The translations under genes and the position numbers were made by a program. Shown piece after piece: positions 45,276 through 53,738 of a DNA stretch of 64,000 bases. Each line of letters begins with the position of its first letter. Position 1 is the stretch's first letter. The notes beneath the pieces were generated by a model that saw nothing but the letters and a program-made list of their open reading frames with translations, was not told where the DNA came from and ran no database searches. This DNA comes from Stigmatella ashevillena (GTDB lineage: Bacteria; Myxococcota; Myxococcia; Myxococcales; Myxococcaceae). Location of the stretch: positions 2,924,007 through 2,988,006 of the forward strand of contig NZ_JAQNDM010000002.1 of the NCBI RefSeq assembly GCF_028368975.1. Direction: 5' to 3'.

Positions 45276-46406
45276 ATGGTTCTCCCACCGCGGCTCTGTC
45301 TCCTTTTCATCCTCCTGCTGGCCTCGGTGGGGCGGGCGGCCCCCACCCCCGCGCCCCTGCCCGCGGGCAAGCCCCTCACCGTGTATTTCTTCGACGTGGG
45401 CCAGGGAGACGCCGCGCTCGTGGTCTCTCCGGCGGGAAAGACGGTCCTCATTGATAGCGGCCCTCCAGAGGCAGGACCTCAACTGGTGAGCCGACTGCGT
45501 CAGCTCGTCCACGCGCCGCTGGACCTCGTCATCCTCACCCACCCGCACCTGGACCACCTGGGAAGCATGAGGGACGCCATCCAGGCCGTGGGGGCACGGC
45601 GCTTCATGGACCCCGGGTTTGATCACCCGAGCGCCGCTTACCGGGATCTTCTCGAGTTCGTGGGCCAGGAGGTGGGCCAGGTGATGACCGCCAGCCCCAA
45701 CCCCCAGACGCCCAACAGCTTGCTCACCATCGGGCTGGGGGAAGGCGTCCAGCTGACCCTCTACTGGCCCCGTTACCCCCTGGAGCCCTTCCTGAAAGAC
45801 ACGCGCTCCGACGCGAACTCCAACTCCATCGTGGCGCGGCTCTCCTACGGAAAGACGTCCTTCCTCTTCACCGGGGATGCGGAGCCCGACACCGAGCAGG
45901 CGCTCCTTCAGAAGCGCGTGGACCTCACCGCCACCGTGTTGAAGGTGGCGCACCATGGCGGGAGGCACTCCTCGACAGCCCCCTTCCTGGCCGCGGTGAA
46001 CCCCCAGGCCGCCGTCATCTCCTGCGGCGCGAACAACGAATACGGCCACCCGAACCCAGAGACCCTGGAGCGATTGGAGAGCGTGCGCGCACGCACCTTC
46101 CGCACCGACCAGCACGGCGAGGTCAAGGCCGTCAGCGACGGCACCACCGTCACCTTCCAGACCGGGCGAGGCCCCACCCCGCGTCCGAAATCCCTTGAGA
46201 AGGCCCCCTCCCCACCTCCCCCGGAGCGCCCCAGCGCGGTGGCCCCCCCCGAGGCCCCCCGCTACGTGAGCCTCAAGGGCAGCGAAGTCTTTCACCGGGA
46301 AGATTGCGCCACCCTCAAGCGGGCGAAGACCAAGGAGCGAAAAATCTACACGCGCCGGGCCGATGCCGTCCGGGAGCGCCGGGCCGCCGAGGACTGCCAT
46401 CCATGA
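45276..46406 (+). CDS. ComEC-like metallo-beta-lactamase-fold protein with Ada-type C-terminal domain
   Basis: 376 residues (a GTG one codon upstream also possible). Signal peptide (residues 1-22), then the beta-lactamase-fold domain like that at the C terminus of ComEC: F-F-D-V-G-Q-G-D-A-A near 39, metal motif T-H-P-H-L-D-H-L near 89, T-G-D-A-E-P near 193, V-A-H-H-G-G near 216 and E-Y-G-H-P near 250. All zinc ligands are present. After a Pro-rich linker comes a short domain like the Ada metal-binding module (V-F-H-R-E-D-C to A-E-D-C-H-P). Probably a periplasmic nuclease- or phosphodiesterase-like enzyme; substrate unknown. Stop overlaps the next ATG. Confidence 0.82.
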   Translation: MVLPPRLCLLFILLLASVGRAAPTPAPLPAGKPLTVYFFDVGQGDAALVVSPAGKTVLIDSGPPEAGPQLVSRLRQLVHAPLDLVILTHPHLDHLGSMRDAIQAVGARRFMDPGFDHPSAAYRDLLEFVGQEVGQVMTASPNPQTPNSLLTIGLGEGVQLTLYWPRYPLEPFLKDTRSDANSNSIVARLSYGKTSFLFTGDAEPDTEQALLQKRVDLTATVLKVAHHGGRHSSTAPFLAAVNPQAAVISCGANNEYGHPNPETLERLESVRARTFRTDQHGEVKAVSDGTTVTFQTGRGPTPRPKSLEKAPSPPPPERPSAVAPPEAPRYVSLKGSEVFHREDCATLKRAKTKERKIYTRRADAVRERRAAEDCHP

Positions 46407-47734
46407 ACGCGCGCCTGCTGTTCCTCCTCGGTCTGCTGCTCGCCGCCGCGTGCACGGAGCCCCCCGCGCCCTCCCCGCCCCCCACGGCCGTGCCCTCCCC
46501 TGCGGCGAAGCGCTATTTCGCCAAGCCCGCCGACGGGAAACTCCACGTCTATTTCCTGGACGTGGGCTCGGGGGACGCCGCGCTCATCGTCTCTCCCGAG
46601 GGCCGCACCGTCCTCATCGACGCAGGCCCGGCGTCCTCCGCCAATCACCTGGCCAACCGGCTGCCGGAGCTGCTCGCCACCCGGTTGGATCTCGCCGTCA
46701 TCACCCACCCGGCCCCGGACCACTACGGCGCGCTCGACGCGGTGCAGAAGGTGGCGGACATGCGCCGACTGCTCGAACCGCAGCTTCCCGGGACGGCCCC
46801 CGCGTACGACGCCCTGCTCACGGCCCTGGGAGCCCGGGGCGTGGAGATCTTCTCCCCGGCCCTCAACCCCTCCCACCCCGAAGAGCCCCTGCGGTTGCCG
46901 CTCGGAGGCGGCGCGGAGCTGACCGTGCTCTGGCCCCGAGCCCCCACTGAGCCCTTGCTGTCCGTGAAGGACGCCGAGCATGCCGCCAACTCCATCGTCC
47001 TGAGGCTCACCCATGGGGAGACCTCGGTGCTCTTCATGGGCGATGCCCGCGCCGAGACGGAGGCCCTGTTGCTGAAGCGCCAAGAGCCCCCGCCCTCCCT
47101 GCTCCTCAAGGTGGGCGCCCATGGCGCGGCGTTCGCCACGAGCCCCGAGTTCCTCGAGGCGGTGCGCCCCCGGGCCGCCATCCTGAGCGTTGGCGCGGAC
47201 GGCCCCCCCGGAACGCCCGCGGCGGACACGCTGGCGCGGCTGAAAGCCATCCAGGCCACCGTCTTCCGCACGGACACGGACGGCGAGGTCCACGCGGTGA
47301 GCGATGGCAAACAGTTCGTGCTCACCACCCAACGGCTCTCGCCCAAGGAAGACGCGCCCTCGGAGCATGTCTTCGTGCCCGAGGAGGAAGAGGTGCCGCT
47401 GGCCGTGCCCCTCGTCGCCCCCCGGAAGCCGGAACCCACGCACACCGTCCCCGCCAAGCCCGTCGCCCTGAAGGGGCGCGGAGCCGGGGAGCCCTCCGGC
47501 TTCGGGCAGGTGGTCGACATCGACCAACTCCCCAAGGCAGGGCGCACCTCCCGAGAGACCCAAAAGCCCCGGGCCATGGCGGGGGAGCGCTACGTGGCCA
47601 GCCGCAAGAGTGACGTCTTCCATGTCCCGGGGTGCCGCAATGCCAAGCGAATCTCGCCGGAAAACCTCATCACGTTCAGCTCCCGCGAAGAGGCCTCGAA
47701 AGAGCGCCGCCCCGCCCGGGACTGCAACCCCTAG
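46403..47734 (+). CDS. ComEC-like paralogue with degraded metal site, lipoprotein
   Basis: 443 residues, coupled by ATGA to its neighbour. Lipobox A-A-A-C (about Cys16). The fold is that of the preceding protein (F-L-D-V-G-S-G-D-A-A), but the metal site is changed: T-H-P-A-P-D-H replaces T-H-P-H-L-D-H, G-A-H-G replaces H-H-G-G, and the Y-G-H-P element is P-G-T-P. At least three His ligands are lost, so catalysis as a zinc enzyme is unlikely. A long linker leads to a second Ada-type C-terminal domain (F-H-V-P-G-C to A-R-D-C-N-P). Likely a regulatory or substrate-holding pseudoenzyme. Confidence 0.8.
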   Translation: MNARLLFLLGLLLAAACTEPPAPSPPPTAVPSPAAKRYFAKPADGKLHVYFLDVGSGDAALIVSPEGRTVLIDAGPASSANHLANRLPELLATRLDLAVITHPAPDHYGALDAVQKVADMRRLLEPQLPGTAPAYDALLTALGARGVEIFSPALNPSHPEEPLRLPLGGGAELTVLWPRAPTEPLLSVKDAEHAANSIVLRLTHGETSVLFMGDARAETEALLLKRQEPPPSLLLKVGAHGAAFATSPEFLEAVRPRAAILSVGADGPPGTPAADTLARLKAIQATVFRTDTDGEVHAVSDGKQFVLTTQRLSPKEDAPSEHVFVPEEEEVPLAVPLVAPRKPEPTHTVPAKPVALKGRGAGEPSGFGQVVDIDQLPKAGRTSRETQKPRAMAGERYVASRKSDVFHVPGCRNAKRISPENLITFSSREEASKERRPARDCNP

Positions 47735-47753
47735 GAAAGCCCGAGCACGCCCC

Positions 47754-47990
47754 ATGTCCAAAGCCACCGTGGACCGCTTCGAGGACGGCCTGGCCGTGCT
47801 CATCGTGGAGGGCCGTCAGGTGACCCGTCCCCGCGGCGAGCTGGCCGCCGACGTGCGCGAGGGGGACGTCATCCACCTCGACACGGGCCAGGTGGACGTG
47901 GAGGCCACCAAGGCCCTGCGGGAGGAGGTGCGCCAGGCCCGCCAACGCGCGAGCCGGAACAAGCCCCCTCCCGGAGACTTCGATCTCTAG
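47754..47990 (+). CDS. DUF3006 domain protein
   Basis: 78 residues. V-D-R-F-E-D-G-L-A-V-L near the N terminus, E-L-A-A-D-V-R-E-G-D-V near 33, and a basic C-terminal helix are the DUF3006 pattern. DUF3006 genes are often next to ComEC-type beta-lactamase-fold genes, as here (19 bases downstream). Function not known; the domain may bind the enzyme or its substrate. ATG 47754 chosen because earlier in-frame codons overlap the previous gene. Confidence 0.83.
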   Translation: MSKATVDRFEDGLAVLIVEGRQVTRPRGELAADVREGDVIHLDTGQVDVEATKALREEVRQARQRASRNKPPPGDFDL

Positions 47991-47992
47991 GG

Positions 47993-49771
47993 CTACAGCG
48001 TCCCGGAGGACAGAACGAGCGGAATCTCCAGGTCCACGTCCTCCCCAGCCTCGAAGGCGGGGAAGACCATCCGCTTGGCGCTCTTCTTGATGCAGTCGCC
48101 CACCGGAGACTTGTCCAGCTCCTTCCGGTCCAGGGAGGCCTTCTTCACGGCGCCCGAGGTGCCCACGGTGGCGGTGAGCACCACCTTGCCCCCTCGGAAG
48201 GAAGGGTTCTTGCGAAGTTCCTTCTCCACACACCCCTGGATGGCGCCCTGCGAGTTCGCCACCACCCGCAGAACCTCTTCCTGCGGAGGGCCGCCCTTGC
48301 CCGCGGAATCCTTCCCCGCCAGGTCCGCCTCCTCGCGCACGGCGGGCCCCACGTCCTCCTTGGCGGAGTCCTCGTAGAGCGTCTCGAGCTCCCCGGCCGC
48401 CTTGCCCATCTCCGGGGTGGCGGGAGGCGGCGTGGCGGCGCCGGGCTTCTGGGCCCCCTGGGGCTTCTTCTCGGCGGGAGGGACCGCGGGCGGGGGAACA
48501 GCCGTGGACGCAGGCTTGCGGCCCATCAGCCGATCCCTCAGCTCACTCACCCCTTCGCCCGAGAAGAACAGGGACTTCTCAACCGTTTCGCCCTTGGCGT
48601 TCACCACCTTCACCTTGGGAACGAAGTTCAAGCGGTCCGCCGCGAACACCCCACCGACCACCAGTCCCACCGGGATGAGGATGAAGAGCGCCACCTTCCA
48701 GATCGGATTGCGCCGGGTCACCCCGGACTGCACCATGAAGTGGCGCGTGTCCTCGACAGGCTTGCCATCCTTGGTGCCCTTCCCACCCGGCACATGGGCC
48801 AGGGGATCCCCCTCCACCGAGTCATCCCCCTCGGGCGGATAGGGGCCTGTCTCATCGCCATCTCCCTTGAGGGGCAGATCCAGGTCGGAGAACAGATCGC
48901 CCATGCCGGCGTTCTTGCTCTGGGGGGCGGTGGGCTGCTCGGGCTCGTCGCTCCAAGGCCGCTGGGGCTGCTCGGGCTCGTCCCAGGCCCCCTTCGACTC
49001 CTCGTCGGGCGAATCGTTCCAGGCCGCCTGGCCCTGAGGACCCGTTTCGTCGTCGGGCTCGGGCTCGGGCTCGGACCGTGCCCTCTTCGGCTCGGCCTCG
49101 GCGGGCGGATCGAGATCCCACGGGGCCCGATCGTCCGGCGCGGGAGCCTCCTCCCAGGGCGGGTCCGCCTGGGGCGCGGGCTCGGGCTGAGCCCGGGAGG
49201 CAGCCCCCCCTCGGGCGCCTCGCGCCGACGTCGTGACGGGCTCGGCGGACAAGCTCGGCGCGGGGGTGGCCATGGGAAGGGGCGTGGGCACGGGCGCCGG
49301 AGCGGCGGCGGGCGGCGCGAAAATGCCCGCCAGCTCTGGCACGTCCGAGCCCCGCTTCCAGTCCGCCATGCCCTGCTGCCAGAAGAAGCTGCGCGGGGAG
49401 ACCGTGCCGTTGGCGACGAGCGCGCTCAGCCCGGCCTCATCCAGCGGGCCCTCTTGCTTGCTCTTCACCATCACGAACCACTGCACGCTCGAGGGGCGGC
49501 CTGGCGCGGCCCGGGTGGGCTCCTCCTCGCCCCAGGGCGCCTCGGCGGCGGGCGCCGAGGCTTGAGAAGCCGCCAGCGAGCGCTCCTGCTCGCGCAGCCG
49601 CTCCACGTCGGCGAGAGACACCACGCGGGTGCTCTCTTCCATCTCTTGGGGAGGCCCCTGGACGGAAATGACGTTCTGGCAGTTTTTGCAACGGACCTTG
49701 ACGGTCTTCCCGCGGACCTTTTCATCCGCGATGGAGTACCGCCGCTGACACTTGTCACAAGAGAAGTTCAA
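47993..49771 (-). CDS. Zinc-ribbon/GYF/AgmX-type membrane protein
   Basis: 592 residues from a TTG start. Domains in order: zinc ribbon (1-36, C-D-K-C and C-K-N-C), GYF_2-type domain near 95-150 (Q-W-F-V-M-V-K-S near 97, W-Q-Q-G-M-A-D-W near 130), a long acidic Pro-rich linker (about 150-350), one membrane helix (about 365-385), another linker, and a C-terminal domain (about 500-592) with V-L-T-A-T-V-G-T-S-G-A-V of the AgmX/PglI family. This is the layout of GltJ/AgmX gliding-motility proteins, though this copy is shorter than M. xanthus GltJ. TTG is the only in-frame start that keeps the zinc ribbon. Confidence 0.82.
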   Translation of the reverse strand: MNFSCDKCQRRYSIADEKVRGKTVKVRCKNCQNVISVQGPPQEMEESTRVVSLADVERLREQERSLAASQASAPAAEAPWGEEEPTRAAPGRPSSVQWFVMVKSKQEGPLDEAGLSALVANGTVSPRSFFWQQGMADWKRGSDVPELAGIFAPPAAAPAPVPTPLPMATPAPSLSAEPVTTSARGARGGAASRAQPEPAPQADPPWEEAPAPDDRAPWDLDPPAEAEPKRARSEPEPEPDDETGPQGQAAWNDSPDEESKGAWDEPEQPQRPWSDEPEQPTAPQSKNAGMGDLFSDLDLPLKGDGDETGPYPPEGDDSVEGDPLAHVPGGKGTKDGKPVEDTRHFMVQSGVTRRNPIWKVALFILIPVGLVVGGVFAADRLNFVPKVKVVNAKGETVEKSLFFSGEGVSELRDRLMGRKPASTAVPPPAVPPAEKKPQGAQKPGAATPPPATPEMGKAAGELETLYEDSAKEDVGPAVREEADLAGKDSAGKGGPPQEEVLRVVANSQGAIQGCVEKELRKNPSFRGGKVVLTATVGTSGAVKKASLDRKELDKSPVGDCIKKSAKRMVFPAFEAGEDVDLEIPLVLSSGTL

Positions 49772-49928
49772 GGGGACGTATCGATAGCGCGTGAGAAACG
49801 AGGCCCGGAATCTACCCCTATACGCTTCGAGCGCAAAACGTCCCGTTGACTCCTAGCCACGAGCCAACTATGCAGCCGCGCCTTAGTTAGGTGTCAGCTT
49901 TCCTCGTCTCCCCCCGAAAGGTGGCGCG

Positions 49929-50216
49929 ATGCCGGCGAAGGACCTCGGGACAAAGTACGTCTGCTTCAAGTGCACCACGAAGTTCTACGACATGAAGAAG
50001 CCGGATCCTCTCTGCCCCAAGTGCGGAGCGGATCAGCGCGAGAGCCCGGCACTCAAGCCGGCCCCGGAGGGGCGGCGGGGCCGCCTCGCCTCCACACCGA
50101 AGGTCATCGAGCCCATCGAGCCCGAGGAGCCGGCGGCCGCCGAAGAGGAGGAGGAGGAGGACCTGGACTCCTTCGACGAGGAGCCGGTCGAATCCGATCA
50201 GGAAGAGGAAATCTAA
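49929..50216 (+). CDS. FYDLN-acid (TIGR02300-like) protein
   Basis: 95 residues. Zn-ribbon-like Y-V-C-F-K-C near residue 10, F-Y-D-M-K-K near 19, then C-P-K-C-G near 29, followed by an acidic tail rich in Glu and Asp. This matches FYDLN-acid proteins, small zinc-ribbon proteins of unknown role common in myxobacteria and alpha-proteobacteria. RBS AAAGGTGG precedes the ATG; a terminator follows. Single-gene unit, 157 bases from the divergent AgmX-like gene. Confidence 0.85.
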   Translation: MPAKDLGTKYVCFKCTTKFYDMKKPDPLCPKCGADQRESPALKPAPEGRRGRLASTPKVIEPIEPEEPAAAEEEEEEDLDSFDEEPVESDQEEEI

Positions 50217-50255
50217 CGGCCTGGGCTACCGGGTGGGTCTGATTCTACCCAGTTG

Positions 50256-50286
50256 AAGGGACCTCCGCGACGGCGTGAGGTCCCTT
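50256..50286 (+). terminator. Rho-independent terminator after the FYDLN-acid gene
   Basis: Perfect 10-bp stem (50256-50265 with 50277-50286) around an 11-base loop, followed by CTCCTTT on the plus strand. It starts 40 bases after the stop of the FYDLN-acid gene. The minus-strand gene 50303-50470 also ends close by, so the hairpin may stop transcription from both sides, though only the plus side has T residues. Confidence 0.7.
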
Positions 50287-50302
50287 CTCCTTTGCGGGGC
50301 GA

Positions 50303-50470
50303 TCAGCTCTCCGCCACCAGCTTCATCTGTACTTCCAACTCCACCAGGGTGCGGCGGATCTGCTCGTAGAGCAGGGGGCTCATGGTCTGCATCCCCACGG
50401 GCCGTGCGGTGGGCTTCGGGTTGGGAGAGCGGTTGTCCGCGACTCCATTCATTCGCTTCTTTGCATGCAT
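50303..50470 (-). CDS. Small basic/helical protein, 55 aa
   Basis: A short gene easily missed: ATG at 50470 with a perfect AGGAGG nine bases upstream, 55 codons, stop at 50303. The product starts M-H-A-K-K-R-M and ends in an amphipathic helix (L-L-Y-E-Q-I-R-R-T-L-V-E-L-E-V-Q). Codon usage is GC-rich as in neighbours. A longer frame on the same strand in another phase lacks a ribosome site and reads as shadow. No family recognised; the helix could be a protein-binding or oligomerisation element. Confidence 0.72.
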   Translation of the reverse strand: MHAKKRMNGVADNRSPNPKPTARPVGMQTMSPLLYEQIRRTLVELEVQMKLVAES

Positions 50471-50653
50471 CGGCAGTGGCCTCCTTCTGACGCTGCAAAC
50501 CCAAGGCGTAGCAATTTTGTCGCCAAGCCGAAAATTTCTTTCCTCTTCTCGACATTTCAGCCCCTTGCGGGCGGCTCCTGCCTATCACGGCCCCCTTCCT
50601 CGGGCGAATGTGTCCGATTAGGACAGTTGTCCGTCATTTTTGACCCAGGTGAC

Positions 50654-51436
50654 TCACCGCAGCGCGCTCACGGGCCAGGACTGCTCTACCTGCTGCGTCT
50701 GCCCCGCTTGGACGGTGAGGGCGTGCGTGGCCTCGGGCAGCCGAGGGTGCCAGAACAGCAGGGTGTGGGTCCCCTCGGGCACTTCCAAGCGGAAGCGGCC
50801 GTTCGCATCGGTCGTGGTGAAGTACGGGTGATCAAAGGTGCGAACCACGGCCCGCATCCACGGGTGAACGTCGCACTTCACCTGGAGCGTCGCGGGGGCG
50901 GCTGGCAAAGGCCTGCGCAAGCTCGTGCCCTCCAGCGGCATGGCCACGTTGAAGAGCGGCTGTGCGCCGGAGACCGCGCGCACGTTGTGCATCACCGGAT
51001 CCGAGTTGCGCACCTCCAAGGTGGCGCCTGCCCGGGCCGCCAGCACGGGGGGCTCATAGGCGCACTTTCTCTGGTCGAGCATCGGTGAAGGAGAGACGAC
51101 CCCGTCCGCGGGCAGTCCGGCCCCTTCGACGAGCGCCACGACCACGAAGGCCAGGCCCCCCGCGTCTCCCACGGTGAGCGAGCGATCGGGCACCGCGTCC
51201 CCACACACCGAGGCCACCGCCGGGGTGGTCGCCCTCATCTCCGGGACGGGAGGCGTTCCGCTCAGCCGCACCTGCCCGGTAATGACCCCTTGGCTGCCAT
51301 GGCCCGAGAGCGAGGTGGCCTTCTGCACGGCGGCCGGAGGGGAAGCAGGCGGCACAGGAGCCGAGTCCGATGACCGCCGACAGTCAGGAAGGAACGCCCC
51401 CCAGAGGAGCGAGACCAGAAACATGGGCTTGCGCAC
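50654..51436 (-). CDS. Cupredoxin/carboxypeptidase-regulatory-like exported protein
   Basis: 260 residues from GTG 51436 (AGGGG upstream). The N terminus looks like a lipoprotein signal but the lipobox F-L-P-D-C is poor. The mature part contains a segment with plastocyanin-like metal-site spacing: N-S-D-P-V-M-H-N-V near residue 148 and V-K-C-D-V-H-P-W-M near 186, His-Cys-His-Met order of a type 1 copper site, followed by G-R-F-R-L-E-V-P-E-G near 218 as in carboxypeptidase-regulatory domains. Copper binding is inference. Alone on its strand. Confidence 0.7.
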   Translation of the reverse strand: MRKPMFLVSLLWGAFLPDCRRSSDSAPVPPASPPAAVQKATSLSGHGSQGVITGQVRLSGTPPVPEMRATTPAVASVCGDAVPDRSLTVGDAGGLAFVVVALVEGAGLPADGVVSPSPMLDQRKCAYEPPVLAARAGATLEVRNSDPVMHNVRAVSGAQPLFNVAMPLEGTSLRRPLPAAPATLQVKCDVHPWMRAVVRTFDHPYFTTTDANGRFRLEVPEGTHTLLFWHPRLPEATHALTVQAGQTQQVEQSWPVSALR

Positions 51437-51589
51437 GAGGCCCCTCTAATGGGTCCGCGAGAGCGTTTCAAATCTCGCCGCGAGATAAAGGATGAACCGA
51501 AGGACACTTGGGCGTTGGACCCCAATGCATTTTATTGGTAGAGGTGCGCAGGCCACACGCCAATGTGGTCCTCGTGGGAGGCAGCAATT

Positions 51590-52318
51590 TTGCGGGAGAA
51601 ACTGAAGGCGCTGGCGAACCTCCAAAAGGTGGACATGGAGGCGGCCGCCCTACGTAAGGCCGCCGATGTCCATCCCAAGCAGATCGCCGAGTTGGAGCGT
51701 GAGCTGGGTGCCGCTCGCAGCGCGATCGAAGCCGAGCGCAGCCGGGTCGCGGACATCGAGCGCCAGAAGGCGCAGCTCGAGCAGAACATCACCGACGACA
51801 AGGACAAGGTGAAGAAGTGGGAGGCGCGGCTGGCCGAACAGCGCTCCACCCGTGAGTACTCCGCCCTGGCCCGGGAGATCGACATCGCCAAGAAGGCGAA
51901 CCTCACCATGGCCGACGAACTGGTCGAGCTGACCAAGACGTTGGGCGCCGCGCGCGAGACGGTGAAGGGCAAGGAAGTCGAGTTCGCCACCCGGCAGCAG
52001 CAGCTCGGCGCGCGCATGAACGAGCTGCGCTCCAAGCTGGCCGAGTCCGAAACCCAGGTGAAGCAGCTGGAGGGCCAGCGCTCCAACGTGGCCGAGCACG
52101 TGGACTCCAACCTGCTGCGTCGCTACGAGACCATCCGCAAGAAGAAGCTTCCTGCGCTGGTGGGCGTGGTGGCCGGCACCTGCCAGGGCTGCAACATGAA
52201 CGTTCCCCCTCAGCTCTACAACCAGCTGAGGACCTCCCTGGGAACCGACGTGTGCCCTTCGTGCAACCGCATCATCTATGCGGTCGAAGCGCTCGCCGAC
52301 CCCGCGGCCTCGAAATAG
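51590..52318 (+). CDS. COG1579-type coiled-coil zinc-ribbon protein
   Basis: 242 residues from TTG 51590, which has GGGAGG eight bases upstream; an ATG nine codons earlier lacks a ribosome site. A long coiled coil (about 10-185) full of heptad Leu/Glu/Arg leads to a zinc ribbon C-Q-G-C-N near 200 and C-P-S-C-N near 225. The family is found beside RNase H or DNA-repair genes in many bacteria; here the RNase H gene follows six bases later. May bind nucleic acid or act as scaffold; no known biochemical activity. Confidence 0.82.
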   Translation: MREKLKALANLQKVDMEAAALRKAADVHPKQIAELERELGAARSAIEAERSRVADIERQKAQLEQNITDDKDKVKKWEARLAEQRSTREYSALAREIDIAKKANLTMADELVELTKTLGAARETVKGKEVEFATRQQQLGARMNELRSKLAESETQVKQLEGQRSNVAEHVDSNLLRRYETIRKKKLPALVGVVAGTCQGCNMNVPPQLYNQLRTSLGTDVCPSCNRIIYAVEALADPAASK

Positions 52319-52323
52319 TCCGC

Positions 52324-52941
52324 ATGCCGACGCCTACCGAGGCCGAAGTCCTCCGCCACATCGCGCGGGAGGAGCCTCTGACGGCGACCGTCCGGGCCTT
52401 CCGGGGAATGACCCGCGAGCGCCTGGGCCAGCTCCTCGAGCAGGCCGCCGAACAACTGGCCCCCTCTGCTTCCCCTGCGGCCCCCGAGCCGGCCGAGCGT
52501 GCCGAAGCCCCCGTCTCCGAAGAGTCCCGCGCCCCGATGCCGCGCCTGCGGCTGTACTCGGATGGCGCGGCCCGGGGCAACCCAGGGCCCGCGGGGGCGG
52601 GCGCGGTGCTCATCGAGCCCGGAGGCCAGGTGGTGGCCCGGATCGGCAAGTTCCTGGGCCAGCAGACGAACAACTACGCTGAGTACATGGGGCTGCTGAT
52701 CGGCCTCAAGCACGCCCGGGGCCTGGGAACGAAGGAGATCGAAATCTTCGCCGACAGCGAGCTGCTCATCCGCCAGTTGGGCGGCCGCTACCAGGTGAAG
52801 AGCCCCACCCTGCGCCCCCTCTACGAGGAGGCCGTGAAGCTGCTCAACGACTTCTCCCGGGTGAAGCTCGTCCACGTGCCCCGGGAGATGAACGCCGAGG
52901 CCGACGAGATGAGCAACCGGGCCATCGACGAGCGGCTCTAG
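52324..52941 (+). CDS. RNase H-fold (ribonuclease HI-like) protein
   Basis: 205 residues. An N-terminal helical region of about 70 residues precedes the RNase H domain with the catalytic carboxylates in order: Asp80 (Y-S-D-G-A-A-R-G-N-P), Glu120 (N-N-Y-A-E-Y), Asp144 (F-A-D-S-E-L-L) and a late Asp near 195 (E-A-D-E-M). The R-G-N-P-G-P-A-G-A-G run is typical of the RnhA/'reverse transcriptase-like' group, which degrade RNA in RNA-DNA hybrids. Follows the COG1579 gene within six bases and precedes rnpB by 45. Confidence 0.9.
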   Translation: MPTPTEAEVLRHIAREEPLTATVRAFRGMTRERLGQLLEQAAEQLAPSASPAAPEPAERAEAPVSEESRAPMPRLRLYSDGAARGNPGPAGAGAVLIEPGGQVVARIGKFLGQQTNNYAEYMGLLIGLKHARGLGTKEIEIFADSELLIRQLGGRYQVKSPTLRPLYEEAVKLLNDFSRVKLVHVPREMNAEADEMSNRAIDERL

Positions 52942-52986
52942 CGAAGTGAAGTAGCCCCCGCCCTGCCGCTGTTGTAAGAGGCGGGT

Positions 52987-53388
<402 letters not shown>

Positions 53389-53516
53389 CCCCTTCAAGTT
53401 CCCCCCTTTACGACTCCTGATTTCGAGCAGTGCTGGGCTGCCTGGACGGCGGCCCCTGGACTGCTGACGGCTGGCCGCCTCCTCCTGCCCACTGGCATCT
53501 CGCTCAGCCGGGCGTA

Positions 53517-53541
53517 TCATGCTGCCGTTACGGCAGCATGA
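53517..53541. promoter_or_regulatory. 12-bp perfect inverted repeat (operator-like)
   Basis: Two 12-bp arms (53517-53528 and 53530-53541) around a single T form a perfect dyad that contains the first possible ATG of the small gene downstream. The position just ahead of a two-gene module suggests a repressor site for autoregulation; alternatively it could be a terminator-like hairpin of the rnpB region, but no U-run follows. Confidence 0.6.
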
Positions 53542-53738
53542 CAGGGCTTGTCATGGACAGAGCGATGACCCACAGCACTGAGTTTCCTCCCGAGCGCCGA
53601 AGCAAGTGTGCCGAGGAATCGCGTCAGTTCGCCGAAGCCCGTACCGCGCACCTCTCTGAAGAAGCGAAGGAAAAACGGCTTCGGGAGTTCAATGAGGGCA
53701 TCGTGAGCCTCGTCCTTTCAGGCCGACTCCAGAAGTGA
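53538..53738 (+). CDS. Small protein upstream of nucleotidyltransferase, possible antitoxin
   Basis: 66 residues if the ATG inside the dyad is used; later ATGs at 53553 and 53565 would give 61 or 57. The product is highly charged and helical (R-R-S-K-C-A-E-E-S-R-Q-F-A-E-A) with a hydrophobic last helix (I-V-S-L-V-L-S-G). No family recognised. Its stop overlaps the next GTG (GTGA), so the pair is co-translated. Small size, charge and partner fit an antitoxin or adaptor, which is inference. Confidence 0.6.
   Translation: MTGLVMDRAMTHSTEFPPERRSKCAEESRQFAEARTAHLSEEAKEKRLREFNEGIVSLVLSGRLQK

Noticed and set aside
50226-50588. 120-residue minus-strand frame overlapping the small gene at 50303-50470
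   Set aside because: No ribosome site and an Arg-rich shadow composition; the 55-residue frame has a perfect AGGAGG.
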